From assembly GCA_907163375.1 (NCBI GenBank), contig CAJQUW010010476.1, positions 1 through 64,000 on the forward strand: 64,000 nt of DNA, given 5' to 3'. The translations under genes and the position numbers were made by a program. The stretch is from Prostheceraeus crozeri. Its lineage: Eukaryota; Platyhelminthes; Polycladida; Euryleptidae. This document shows positions 45,196 to 54,399 of the stretch, piece after piece. The first letter of the stretch is position 1. Every line of letters starts with the position of its first letter. The notes below the pieces were generated by a model. It did not search any database. It saw nothing but the letters and a program-made list of their open reading frames with translations, and was not told the DNA's origin.

Positions 45196-46081
45196 ATGGT
45201 TGCAGCAGCAGGACATAATGTGCGGGCATTGAATCATTCCGAAAATCGAAGGAAAGTCTGTATTGTGTGCATGGACAAGGGCAACTACAATATCACACAG
45301 ATAGTTGTTGATCGAATACGAGCATATTTCATTGAAAATTACGGCCCAAACGACGACTGTTGTCCATCTGCAATTTGTGCGAAGTGCCGATCAGATCTAC
45401 TCAACATTTCGACGGCGGCAAAATCTATCGACATCTTACCAGAGGTATTCGACTTCAGCTTGATTCAACCACATAGTCGTGTCCTACGACCCATTCCTCA
45501 TCCAATTTGTGATTGTCGTATTTGTGAAACGGCTAGAGCCAAAGCTAAAACTGTAAATGTTCGTCACAAAGGCCGTCCCCGATCTTCGCTAAATGACACT
45601 CGTGATTTTCCGCGGTTTGAGAAATCTGTTGTCAAACTCTGTACTGCATGTAAAGGAATTATACGCCGTGGAATCTCTCATAAGTGCAATGTATCCACTT
45701 TACGCTCGAACATGATTGAATTGTGCAATTCTACTGATAGTCGCACCAAGGAAGTCATTGCTAGTAAAATGCGTCCAAATGAACACACGAAATATCTTTT
45801 TGAATACTCATGGGTCTAATGATTTACCAATATCTTTATTGGAGAAGTGTGATTTACCGAGTTTTTCTTCCTCTGACATTAATTCTCTACAACTTCAGCT
45901 TGGGGCCTCGAACAACACCATAGTGAGAAAAGTAATGCCATTCATTCGAAAAGTCTTGAAGAAAAAGTCATCTGTCGAGGCAAACACTATTGTCCATTTG
46001 CAAGCAAGAGACCGGAAACTCAGTGACTATTTCTCTTTCTCATACTTGCAGTTTGAGGATGGTTCTCAGAATCAATCATAG
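45196..46081 (+). pseudogene. Cys-rich zinc-binding protein of a TE-associated family, frameshifted
   Basis: The first 207 codons (ATG at 45,196, in a good context) contain RRKVCIVCMDKG...DDCCPSAICAKCRSDLL (about residues 19-68), then a CDCRIC cluster (about 105) and LCTACKGIIRRGISHKC (about 150-166). These are three pairs of CxxC/CxC ligands. A frameshift near 45,800 separates a tail continuing in the next frame (HGSNDLPISLLE to KLSDYFSF, ending at 46,081). Similar short proteins with a C-x2-C start and C-x2-C...H-x-C end recur in transposon-rich invertebrate genomes; I recognise the pattern but not a function. It could be a gene with a small unseen intron. Confidence 0.5.
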
Positions 46082-46209
46082 AAACCTGTATTATCAGTTT
46101 GAAATTCAAATGTTATACCAAGTCTGTAAACTGCTTTATGCGTTTAGGTGATCTCAAGCGCGCCCACTAGCGAAATACAAGACGACATAGCATACATAAC
46201 TTAAGTCAG

Positions 46210-47694
46210 TATCGATGGAACACTTCAAAACACTCATCATGCAAATTTACTCGGCACTTTGCACAACATCTTCTAGAGTTCGTCTTGCAGACTTTGCATC
46301 TACCCTGCTTTTGTGCGGGAGTTTGCTAATGCTTCACGTCATAAATCGAACCTCTGAAGGAACATTGCAAATTGCAGCAGAGGAATATGATCGCTTTCGA
46401 CTGTTTTTATATTTCAGAAGGATGGAGCTCACGACTTCACGTCGGAAGTCCAGCAAACTTAGTTGAGCACTCACATGACTTATTGATGCGATAAAGAATC
46501 CAATAGTTTTGCAAGGCCACATCCAGCATCCATGCGAATGGAGCCCATCACCATTTCTTCATGCGAATTCCGATTCTATACTTTGCACATTTTGGTCCAT
46601 TCCATCGACGTATCCCATGCACTGGTTGCAGCAATGGAATTGGTTTGGCTGCGACACTTGAATATACTTTCGCTCAATCTTGCTCCATCTTTGTACATTT
46701 CTTGTTGGTTTGGATGAAAGACAGTTGGAGGCAATGTAGACAGCTCGGTTGTCATTCCAACCTACAACTGTTATAGTTGTCGAATCCTGTTCTGCAGTCA
46801 CCTGTTCCACATGACCTCGTTCTTTTTTCTCAAGATCTTTGTTACCCATGATATCACACTTGCTCATTTTTTTCTTATTGATTACACCAGTTGCACTAAT
46901 GCCCCTTGTTCCGAGATAGGAAAGCAACCGGAATGAAGGTTTGTGATGAGAAGACGCAGCTTTGAAAATTTGTCACTTTTGTCTAAATTCGAGTTATCAC
47001 ATAAATTCAAATTTCGTAGAATTACTCCGAACTCATTACGTGGCATAGTGTCCGACATGGCAGCAACAAAGAGATCCGGAGACAGACTCCAATACAATCG
47101 ACGATCTGGCAATCTGTGGTATCCACTCATCAAAAGCACTGCCAAAACTAAGCGAAATTTTTCCTTTGTGATGCCAAACTCTGTGTCACTTTTCTCTCTT
47201 CGTGCGTATAACGTTGTAAAGTCAACAATGTCTGAGATCAATATATCATCAAAGAACAATTCGAGCAGAGAGAGAGGTGTCGCAATTTCCTCTAAGTGGT
47301 TCACTTCAGGTGTGCTCTGTGAATTCCTTGATTTGATGTCACGATTAGTCCATCTCAAATCAGTCAGTAGTGGAGGCTTTTCACCACTCAAACGTCCTCT
47401 ATGAATGCTGTCGTCTTGGATGGAGCTAGTCTGCAAGGCATCGCCCAAGGACTCACTTCGTGAATCATCATCCATGGCATCAGATATTCGATCACCGTAA
47501 TTTATTCGAACGTCAGCCTCGGCCAATAGATGATTGCCGCTCAATCGATTGATGTCAAAATCGTCCTCATCTGCACTGTCTTCCTCTGAACAATCTCCAT
47601 CTCCAGGTGGCTGTATTGCAATGTCTGCACTCACAACCGACTCGTCATCTTCTAGCATTGCAACAACTTCATCCAACTTCAATTTCTTCACCAT
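46210..47694 (-). pseudogene. piggyBac transposase with internal deletion (PGBD-like)
   Basis: From the likely ATG at 47,694 (MVKKLKLDEVVAMLEDD) an acidic N terminus leads to the conserved DDE_Tnp_1_7 start: LTDLRWTNRDI, LELFFDDILISDIVD, LLMSGYHRLPDRRLYWSLSPD and DNSNLDKSDKFSKLR. Near 46,915 the frame jumps directly to GTRGISATGVI, KKERGHVEQV, VVGWNDNRAV and GYVDGMDQN (the last catalytic region), then to SLLDFRREVV near 46,430. The middle of the core, with the first two catalytic Asp residues, is missing (about 150 residues), and further frameshifts occur after 46,560. It cannot catalyse transposition but keeps its N-terminal region. Confidence 0.88.
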
Positions 47695-47781
47695 AATGAG
47701 ATTCGCTGAACTATTCTCAAGCAGACGACAAAATGACTTTGTAGAGCACACTGATTCAAAATAGCAACTGTCACCGCACAC

Positions 47782-48265
47782 TATGGTAGAGAAAGACTGT
47801 GAACTCGTGAGAAGACTGGAATACAGAAAATATCAATGTTCAGCAGCTTGACTATGCTGTGGAAACTCCTATCTCTCAATGTATCAAAATTGTCCGATAT
47901 CCTCAGTACAATGAAGTTGTTAACAATGTGATAGTCTGCCTGAGAATTTAGGGATTCCCCTACGACCCAATTATTGATGCAAGCGCAAGGCACAGTCAAG
48001 GGTTAGAGAGATTTGCGTGTTTCATTTACACTGTTTCGCCGTTTCTTCGGCGGAAATAGCTTTGATTTATCACACTCAAAATAAACATGCACTTTCTGCA
48101 GCATGTAACTCACAGAAACATAAAATTTACAGTCAATCGTCGCGAAAATTTCACTCAAGTAGCCGCACGTACAAGATAAAATTACTTGCAGAGCATCAAT
48201 CAAAAGAACCGACCAACTATAAACAAATTTCCAACAGAAAAATTTTGTTGTGATTTTCTAGTGCA
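47782..48265. other. unassigned DNA, possibly piggyBac 5' flank
   Basis: Holds a short palindrome (GCCGTTTCTTCGGCGG near 48,040) but no gene. The terminus of the adjacent piggyBac was not found. Confidence 0.4.
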
Positions 48266-48267
48266 CA

Positions 48268-49469
48268 AGCCCCCTGACGACCATGTTCCCGTTGTGGGAA
48301 CATTTTTCAAACAACTGGGAATCGAAGTAGATAATCAATTTTTCAGAAGATATGTCATGATTAATGATGTCCCACAGTTCGCTAACACCAAGGTTATTTC
48401 GTATGCTGACGATATAACCATCATTCACTTATCCAATGGTAACAACAGTAATGATCTTTTTCAAGAGGACGTTGATGCCTTTTGTAATTCGGTAGCCCAA
48501 AAGAAAATGACAATAAATGCGAATAAAACAAAATGTATGACTCTTTCTAAGCGTTTTGATCCCACTAGATGTACCAATATTGTTATGAATGATGAAGTCA
48601 TAGAGGAAGTTGTAAATTTGGAAATCCTCGGTGTTTTCTTTAGTGCTAATTTGACATGGGACTCTCATGTCTCGTTTTTATACAAAAAATGCTGTAGTAT
48701 TATGTCCATTGTAAAGCGTCTGAAGATCAATTGTAATGAAGATCATGTTGTGTGGCAGGCATACCTGGGTCTTGTTTTTTCTCGTTTATCATTTTGTTGG
48801 CCCATTGTATGTGATATGAAAATGAAACACTTTTGCAAATTTGAACGTCTGGATCGTTTGGCCAAACGTTGGTGCAGCATGTACAACAAGCCATCCCTAA
48901 GACAAATGTTAGATCGTGTTTGCGTTAAACTCATCCGCAAAGTGTCTCATCATTGTGATACTCATCGCCTGTCCTCCTTTTTCAACGTCCGTCAACATAT
49001 CAGCAAAGTTAGACATCAAAGGCAACTGTCAGCTCCTCTGCGGAAACCATCTTATTACACCAACTCCTTTGTCAGATTTTCACAGTTTACATGACTTTGC
49101 AGTCATAACCATGTACCGCTCTATGTATTTTGGTTTCAATAAAGCATTATTATTATTATGTCACCAATGGGTGGAGCAAGCCAGGAGCTCACGACTCATC
49201 GGTCTGATGTGATTTGTTGGTCCAAATTTCAATTATGAAGGCATTTGATCAGCACCATTGATAATTTTGAAATGATTTTCCAAAAAAATGGATTTCTCCT
49301 TCTCAATGACGCAACTTGTTAACTATATCACCATGAAACTGTCAGACATATGTTTTTTGGATAATTGTTGTATATTTTTAGTGCCCAACTCCTGACTATT
49401 GTGTTCTTTAATGCTCATAATCATGTCTTAAAAGAATGTTCCCGCAGCGGGAACATGGTCGTTAATGGG
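48268..49469. mobile_element. piggyBac-type non-autonomous element interrupted by a LINE
   Basis: GACGACCATGTTCCCGTTGT at 48,276-48,295 (continuing GGGAACATTTTTC) is mirrored at 49,434-49,469, where the end reads CGGGAACATGGTCGTTAATGGG followed by TTAA (49,470-49,473). TTAA at the boundary and the inner TTCCCG-GGGAAC palindrome fit piggyBac-like ends. The left TTAA has decayed. Between them sits a LINE fragment (about 48,345-49,160), so the element itself is only about 0.4 kb. Confidence 0.65.
48345..49160 (+). pseudogene. non-LTR RT 3' fragment (YADD onward)
   Basis: The open frame contains YVMINDVPQFANTKVISYADDITI (RT blocks B'-C; the YADD catalytic pair near 48,405), then MTINANKTKCM, LEILGVFFSANLTWDSHV and VKRLKINC. 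A Cys/His-containing tail ends at 49,094. AATAAA at 49,138 and an (ATT)4 tail end the copy. RT blocks before B' are missing, so it is 5'-truncated. The frame is open for over 250 codons. The N-terminal 50 codons of the frame translate piggyBac end sequence and are not part of the protein. Confidence 0.8.
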
Positions 49470-49473
49470 TTAA

Positions 49474-49700
49474 AAGAATAAATTCATCATCATAAGTAGT
49501 AAGCAAGTGACAAACACTCGACCGACGCGCCCCCCTCCCCCTCCCCTCTCCCTCCCCTCTGGAACGACAGAGTGTCGTGGTCGGCCGCCGTAGTGCTTCG
49601 GGTCTGAGTACCCCCCCTCTGGAACGACAGAGTGTCGTGGTGGACTTGGGCGACCGCCAGGATTAGTCTTGAGGCTATAGTGTGTGATGTTTTTCGTGCC
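49474..49700 (+). repeat. C-rich tract with two ACGACAGAGTGTCGT hairpin repeats
   Basis: CCCCCTCCCCCTCCCCTCTCC is followed by CTCTGGAACGACAGAGTGTCGTGGT at about 49,556 and again at 49,616. ACGAC-AGAGT-GTCGT forms a small hairpin. This marks the left edge of the unusual repeat-rich block. Confidence 0.6.
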
Positions 49701-51130
49701 GAATGTTGGGTTGTAAAATGGGCTGTTTCGAGTGGAAGGAGTGGTCGGATGAGAAAATGGAGGCCAGATTCGGATTCGGCGTGAAATTCTGCATCGGTAT
49801 GGTGAGTTTCAAGTCAATCGGAGAGAAAAATTTTCGCTGACGTCCCCCCCCTCTGGACAGATCGCTTCGATTTTGGCTTCCAGTGGACGGATTTTGTCGT
49901 GCCATAGCTCGTTTGAAAGCTAAGAGTTAGACAAATTCACTGAAAGAATCGGCTTGTTCCTATCTGTCTTCGTTTAGATGTGAGACGCCATTTAAGATTT
50001 TGGTACATTGGCGAAAAACGACAGAGTTAGAATTTGGGACGTTTTGGGCTGTAGCTTCAAAACGAAGCATCGGATTGGAAAACGGATTTCAGATTTGGAA
50101 TCAGCGTGAAATTCTCTATCTGTATGGTGAGTTTCAAGGCAATCGGCGAGAAAAAAATTTCAACATTTTTCGAAAAACGACAGAGTTAGAATTTGGGACG
50201 TTTTGGTCTGTAGCGCCCAAACGAAGCATCGGATGGGAAAACGGAGGCCAGATTCGGATTCAGCGTCAAATTCTACATGGAAATGGTGTATTTCCAGCTC
50301 AATCGGAGAGAAAAAATTTTCGCTGACGTCCCCCCCCCTCTGGACAGCTCGCTTCGATTTTGGCTTCTAGTGGACGGATTTTGTCGTGCCATAGCTCGTT
50401 TGAAAGCTAAGAGTTAGACAAATTCACTGAAAGAATCGGCTTGTTCCTATCTGTCTTCGTTTAGATGTGAGACGCCATTTAAGATTTTGGGACATTGGCG
50501 AAAAACGACAGAGTTAGAATTTGGGACGTTTTGGGCTGTAGCTTCAAAACGAAGCATCGGATGGGAAAACGGATTTCAGATTTGGAATCAGCGTGAAATT
50601 CTCTATCTGTATGGTGAGTTTCAAGGCAATCGGCGAGAAAAAAATTTCAACATTTTTCGAAAAAACGACAGAGTTAGAATTTGGGACGTTTTGGTGTGTA
50701 GCGCCCAAACGAAGCATCGGATGGGAAAACGGAGGCCAGATTCGGATTCAGCGTCAAATTCTACATGGAAATGGTGTATTTCCAGCTCAATCGGAGAGAA
50801 AAAATTTTCGCTGACGTCCCCCCCCCCTCTGGACAGCTCGCTTCGATTTTGGCTTCTAGTGGACGGATTTTGTCGTGCCATAGCTCGTTTGAAAGCTAAG
50901 AGTTAGACAAATTCACTGAAAGAATCGGCTTGTTCCTATCTGTCTTCGTTTAGATGTGAGACGCCATTTAAGATTTTGGGACATTGGCGAAAAACGACAG
51001 AGTTAGAATTTGGGACGTTTTGGGCTGTAGCGCCCAAACGAAGCATCGGATGGGAAAACGGATTTCAGATTTGGAATCAGCGTGAAATTCTCTATCTGTA
51101 TGGTGAGTTTCATGTCAATCGGAGAGTTTC
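49701..51130 (+). repeat. 487 bp tandem satellite, about 2.9 units
   Basis: The junction word GACGTCCCCCCC occurs near 49,840, 50,326 and 50,814. Each unit holds two related halves marked by ACGACAGAGTTAGAATTTGG (50,020, 50,172, 50,505, 50,667, 50,991). Units two and three are nearly identical; the first half-unit is more diverged. Repeated small open frames on both strands here follow from the repeat and have no independent support. A satellite or intergenic-spacer-like array. Confidence 0.85.
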
Positions 51131-51537
51131 AATCGGACTTGTCATTCAGACGAGAGCGATTGTCAGAGGTAGGTCGTCTCTCTGAGCTCCGATGATAGCT
51201 TCGGACATTCCAAATCCCGAGTTTCTGTAAGAAACCGACTTAGAAAATTTCATTGCTGATATCAGCTAAGGCGTCAGACTTAGAGGTTCGCCAGGAGATG
51301 GCTTTCGTCTCCAGGCCATAAAAGACTCCAAAACTTTAAAGGCTTGTAACTTTGCTTCTACAAGTCAGTTTGACTTGATTCAAAAAAGGTTCGGTCGCTA
51401 TTGACCTGCCCTAAGTGATAGACTACTTATAAAATTTCATAAGTAGTGCTAAAAAGTTGAAAAATTTAAATTCACTAGTTTTGGAGGTTTTGTGGGGTTT
51501 TCGACCCTGCTGAAGTCAATGAAAGCATTTTTAATGA
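51131..51537. other. non-coding spacer
   Basis: No ORF or repeat partner found. Composition matches the neighbouring repeats rather than the AT-rich flanks. Confidence 0.45.
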
Positions 51538-51621
51538 TGTCTGAGCCAGTTTTCTCATGCTATAAGCGGCTTTTCACTGAAAGCGAGCAAGACACGGAGA
51601 GTTTTGCTGTAATATTCCACT

Positions 51622-51830
51622 GACAGGGTGTTCCTTCGGGACGGCGGACGATGCCGTAGTGATAAGTGTGGCAAGGGAATGCGTCATATTTGAGACCGTA
51701 ACCGCTGGGACAACTCATGTCTCATGTTGGGCATTTGACACAGATCTCAACGTAGCACTTTGAACGCCAATCGGTTGAGTCTTAGCTATCTTGTCATGGG
51801 TGGCCTCTAAACATCTCCATTGGAAAACGC
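51622..51830 (+). ncRNA. structured-RNA-like motif R1
   Basis: GTTCC-TTCG-GGAC (51,630-51,642) is a UUCG-capped hairpin. ACGGC..GCCGT (51,641-51,657) is a second stem. They are followed by GAGACCGTAACC, CTCATGTTGGGCATTTGAC and TCTCAACGTAGCACTTTG. The same order recurs in R2-R4. No protein frame is conserved, and the conserved hairpins suggest an RNA. No Rfam family is recognised. Confidence 0.4.
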
Positions 51831-51992
51831 TGGTGAATCAAGCTCTCTACGGCTTGCTATCAAGCTGCTAAAAGTCTGTCCACCTCTTACCAACTCTACA
51901 CGTTTTCATGTCTGAGCCAGTCTTCTCATGCTATAAGCGGCTTTTCACTGAAAGCGAGCAAGACACGGAGAGTTTTGCTGTAATATTCCACT

Positions 51993-52201
51993 GACAGGGT
52001 GTTCCTTCGGGACGGCGGACGATGCCGTAGTGATAAGTGTGGCAAGGGAATGTGTCATATTTGAGACCGTAACCGCTGGGACAACTCATGTCTCATGTTG
52101 GGCATTTGACACAGCTCTCAACGTAGCACTTTGAACGCCAATCGGTTGAGTCTTAGCTATCTTGTCATGGGTGGCCTCTAAAAATCTCCATTGCAAAACG
52201 C
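51993..52201 (+). ncRNA. structured-RNA-like motif R2
   Basis: Near-identical to R1 (tandem copy, offset 371 bp); hairpin starts at 52,001. Confidence 0.4.
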
Positions 52202-52245
52202 TGGTGAATCAAGCACTCTACGGCTTGCTATCAAGCTGATCAAAG

Positions 52246-52671
52246 CAATAACTTGGGATGTTTCCTCAAGGTTTTCAAGTATGCTGAGTTCAAATCTGCT
52301 ATCAGATTTCAAATTTAACTAAGACTAAGGCAGCTTTGAGGGGTTAGATCCCAGCTACTGTTCACTACCTTTGACTCGGCGTTGCTGTTACCACTTCGGG
52401 GCAGTGACAATGATGTCTTAAGCTGTAAATAGCGGGTATCGGGGAAGATCTCTCACTTCCCTAGTGATCAGTACAAGGCCTTCGGGCTGTCGACGGGATC
52501 GAGTGCCACTCACTACACTCAAATCTATCATTCCTCACTAAGTGTAAATTACTGACTATACATTTGTCCTGCTATCAGGTTGTTTTGACTTGCTATCTAG
52601 TTGAATAGTCTCTTGCTATCAAGAGATTCACTTCTGCTCATAAAGCACATCATCGCTGTAATACCTCCTTT
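52246..52671. other. non-coding spacer with GCTATCA words
   Basis: Contains CTGCTATCAGA (52,300), CTGCTATCAGG (52,571), CTTGCTATCTAG and CTTGCTATCAAGAG (52,590-52,625). No gene. Confidence 0.5.
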
Positions 52672-52860
52672 GCTCGAGCGTTCCTTCGGGACGGCGGGTA
52701 CTGCCGTAGAGGGATTGTGTTGCACGGGTTGTTCGTCGTTTGTTAGACCGAAACCTCTGAACCGTTGCTCATGTTGGCCATTCGACTTCATACTCAACGT
52801 GACGCTTTCTCTCGCCAGGTCAGAGTACTTCAGCCATTCGACAAAGGTTAGTCTTTATGA
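52672..52860 (+). ncRNA. structured-RNA-like motif R3, diverged
   Basis: GTTCC-TTCG-GGAC (52,680-52,692) and ACGGC-GGGTACT-GCCGT keep both stems while the loop differs from R1 (GGGTACT against GGACGAT). AGACCGAAACCTCTG, CTCATGTTGGCCATTCGAC and ACTCAACGTGACGCTTT follow in the same order. Stem conservation with loop change supports an RNA structure. Confidence 0.4.
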
Positions 52861-53004
52861 TATGGAGTAGAGTGAAATGTAATTCATTAGATGCCCCTTC
52901 AATGATTGCTCCCATGATAAACGTTGATGAGACAAATGAAATGATTCTCATCTTCCTTTTTCAGTGATTGAAATCTACTAACACACTACCGTATAATCGT
53001 CCAC
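52861..53004. other. spacer
   Basis: No feature; separates R3 from the 107 bp hairpin unit. Confidence 0.4.
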
Positions 53005-53112
53005 TATGGGACAAGACATGATAGAGCCTCCACGCGGTTTGCCCTGGGCAGTCTTCGGACTGGGGAATACTATCATTAAGTTGAATCGGCTATCAGTCAA
53101 CTTGAACGTTGC
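53005..53112 (+). ncRNA. 107 bp hairpin unit H1
   Basis: ATGATAG and CTATCAT bracket an inner hairpin CAGTC-TTCG-GACTG. A second stem AAGTTGA...TCAACTT follows. The copy H2 at 53,482-53,588 differs at a handful of positions, all of which appear to fall outside these three stems. H1 ends 16 bp before a TATA box. Confidence 0.45.
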
Positions 53113-53127
53113 GTCGCGTTAGAGGGG

Positions 53128-53135
53128 TATATAAA
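53128..53135 (+). promoter_or_regulatory. TATA box
   Basis: TATATAAA lies 39 bp before the ATG at 53,167. With a usual 25-32 bp spacing, transcription would start in the TTTCATTTCATTTCAATC stretch, leaving a 5' leader of about 5-12 nt. Confidence 0.55.
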
Positions 53136-53166
53136 CCACTGCCTCTCATTTCATTTCATTTCAATC

Positions 53167-53433
53167 ATGCAGACGCCGAACAGTCAAGTCAGCTCTCCTC
53201 GCGGACCGCAGTTAAGGCCGCGAAATTTATTTGAGGAGTTTGCCAGGCTAGAGGAGGCAGACAGAGTTTTTAATAATCTTGCTCGGATTGGCAATCCGAT
53301 GACAGCAACTGCTGTCAATCCAACGGAATGGCGCTACATTCCACTTTTTAGCCATGTACCAGTTAGTGTGGAAGTCGACACTGCTACCAAGGAGAGAGTC
53401 AAAGACTCTCTCAGCAGAATTGGTAGGGTGTAA
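53167..53433 (+). CDS. small protein, 88 aa, unknown
   Basis: Starts MQTPNSQVSSPRGPQLRPRN. A basic, proline-containing head (residues 1-20) precedes a probable helix (FEEFARLEEADRVFNNLARI, 22-41) and a C-terminal part with WRYIPLFSHVPVSVEVD (55-71). No signal peptide or membrane segment. A TATA box sits just upstream, and the frame is tightly enclosed by hairpin units H1 and H2. I do not recognise the family. The frame could be chance, but the promoter geometry and sequence complexity favour a real gene. Confidence 0.5.
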   Translation: MQTPNSQVSSPRGPQLRPRNLFEEFARLEEADRVFNNLARIGNPMTATAVNPTEWRYIPLFSHVPVSVEVDTATKERVKDSLSRIGRV

Positions 53434-53481
53434 GATGACGTTACTCCCGAGAACGAACCATCGGCTCTCTTAAGGGCCACC

Positions 53482-53588
53482 ATGGGGCAAGACATGATAG
53501 AACCTCCTCGCGGTTTGCCCTGGGCAGTCTTCGGACTGGCGAATACTATCATTAAGTTGAATCTGCTATCAGTCAACTTGAACGTTGC
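53482..53588 (+). ncRNA. 107 bp hairpin unit H2
   Basis: Second copy of H1 (see 53,005-53,112), starting 49 bp after the stop of the 88-codon ORF. No TATA box follows it. Confidence 0.45.
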
Positions 53589-53605
53589 AAATGAAGTTCG
53601 GTGTA

Positions 53606-53800
53606 ATACTTCCTTTCGACGGGCGTTCCTGTAAAGGGCGGCGGTGAAACCCGTAGCTATGTATACCGCAAGGGACATTCGGCAATGGTCAATCTTGTTA
53701 AACCTCTCTGCGTCATGTTTGCAAGTGATTGCCTCTGTCTCAACGTAGTATGCATTCGCGCCAGGGCGACATTTAGCCAACTGTCGAAGGTTGCCTAAAA
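53606..53800 (+). ncRNA. structured-RNA-like motif R4, most diverged
   Basis: GCGTTCCTGTAAAGGGCGGCGG, then CCCGTAG, AAACCTCTCTGCGTCATGTTTG and TCTCAACGTAGTATGC repeat the order of R1-R3. The first loop is no longer UUCG, and ACGGG (53,619) can pair with CCCGT (53,650), replacing ACGGC/GCCGT. A 159-codon open frame on the opposite strand spans R4 and H2 and is regarded as a shadow. Confidence 0.35.
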
Positions 53801-53834
53801 CTTTCCATTGCATACGTTATGAGAACCATGAGTT

Positions 53835-54035
53835 CTACCTGTCTCTATCAATGAGACGAATTGATGAATGGAATGAAATGGGAGGACACTCACGCGCCAC
53901 ACGCAACATAACACACTTCTCTCTTCCGTAGTCTAACAAGCTCTTTACACATGGATCGCAGTCGATTGCTATCCCTGTATCAGAAGTGTAAGCTATCTTA
54001 ATTTTATCTAAAACTATTTCATCTACCATTATCAT
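53835..54035 (-). CDS. possible small protein, 66 aa
   Basis: Starts MIMVDEIVLDKIKIAY and contains IAIDCDPCVKSLLDYG. No domain is recognised and no promoter was seen. Included because the complexity is protein-like and it lies in the compact ORF block; it could be chance. Confidence 0.25.
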   Translation of the reverse strand: MIMVDEIVLDKIKIAYTSDTGIAIDCDPCVKSLLDYGREKCVMLRVARECPPISFHSSIRLIDRDR

Positions 54036-54179
54036 CCATATGAAATGTTATAAGAATTGCAAGTTAAACTAAGTGTGCTACTATTTCCAAATGAAAAAGT
54101 ATACATGGTTAAATCATCCACTGAATCCCCATTCAAGTAAGTCAGTATGAAAGCAAAGATAATATGAAATAAAAATTTA

Positions 54180-54395
54180 TTATGGCATGTATTTCAAAAG
54201 GTCTTCATCGTCAATATCATCCCAGAGTCTGGCTTCACATAGATCATAAAAACAGTTCACTTGCTTCAATCGTTCTTCTACCGCGAGCCTCACTTTGTCG
54301 ATGTACTCCCACTCCGCTATAGTTCGTGGCTGGGAGTTAGGGGTGTACCATTCCCATAATTGGTGGAGGAATTTGGTGCTGGCGATCTCCATCAC
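54180..54395 (-). CDS. small acidic protein, 71 aa, unknown
   Basis: Starts MMEIASTKFLHQLWEWY, has a helical middle (YIDKVRLAVEERLKQV) and ends in an acidic tail (WDDIDDEDLLKYMP). AATAAA on the minus strand overlaps the stop region (about 54,172-54,180), a compact arrangement typical of small genomes. No family recognised. Confidence 0.4.
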   Translation of the reverse strand: MMEIASTKFLHQLWEWYTPNSQPRTIAEWEYIDKVRLAVEERLKQVNCFYDLCEARLWDDIDDEDLLKYMP

Positions 54396-54399
54396 TATT

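Larger units (their letters stand above)
51538..52245 (+). repeat. 371 bp tandem duplication
   Basis: TGTCTGAGCCAGT..TTCTCATGC starts copies at 51,538 and 51,909, and each ends near CTTGCTATCAAGCTG (51,872 and 52,240). The copies differ at only a few bases. Each contains one structured-RNA-like motif (R1, R2). Confidence 0.9.

Noticed and set aside
50000..51185. Repeated 70-140-codon frames in the satellite
   Set aside because: They recur with the 487 bp period, change frame between units and have no protein features beyond the repeat.
53334..53813. 159-codon minus-strand frame
   Set aside because: It runs through H2, R4 and the end of the 88-codon ORF. The repeated hairpin units explain the sequence better, and no domain is visible.
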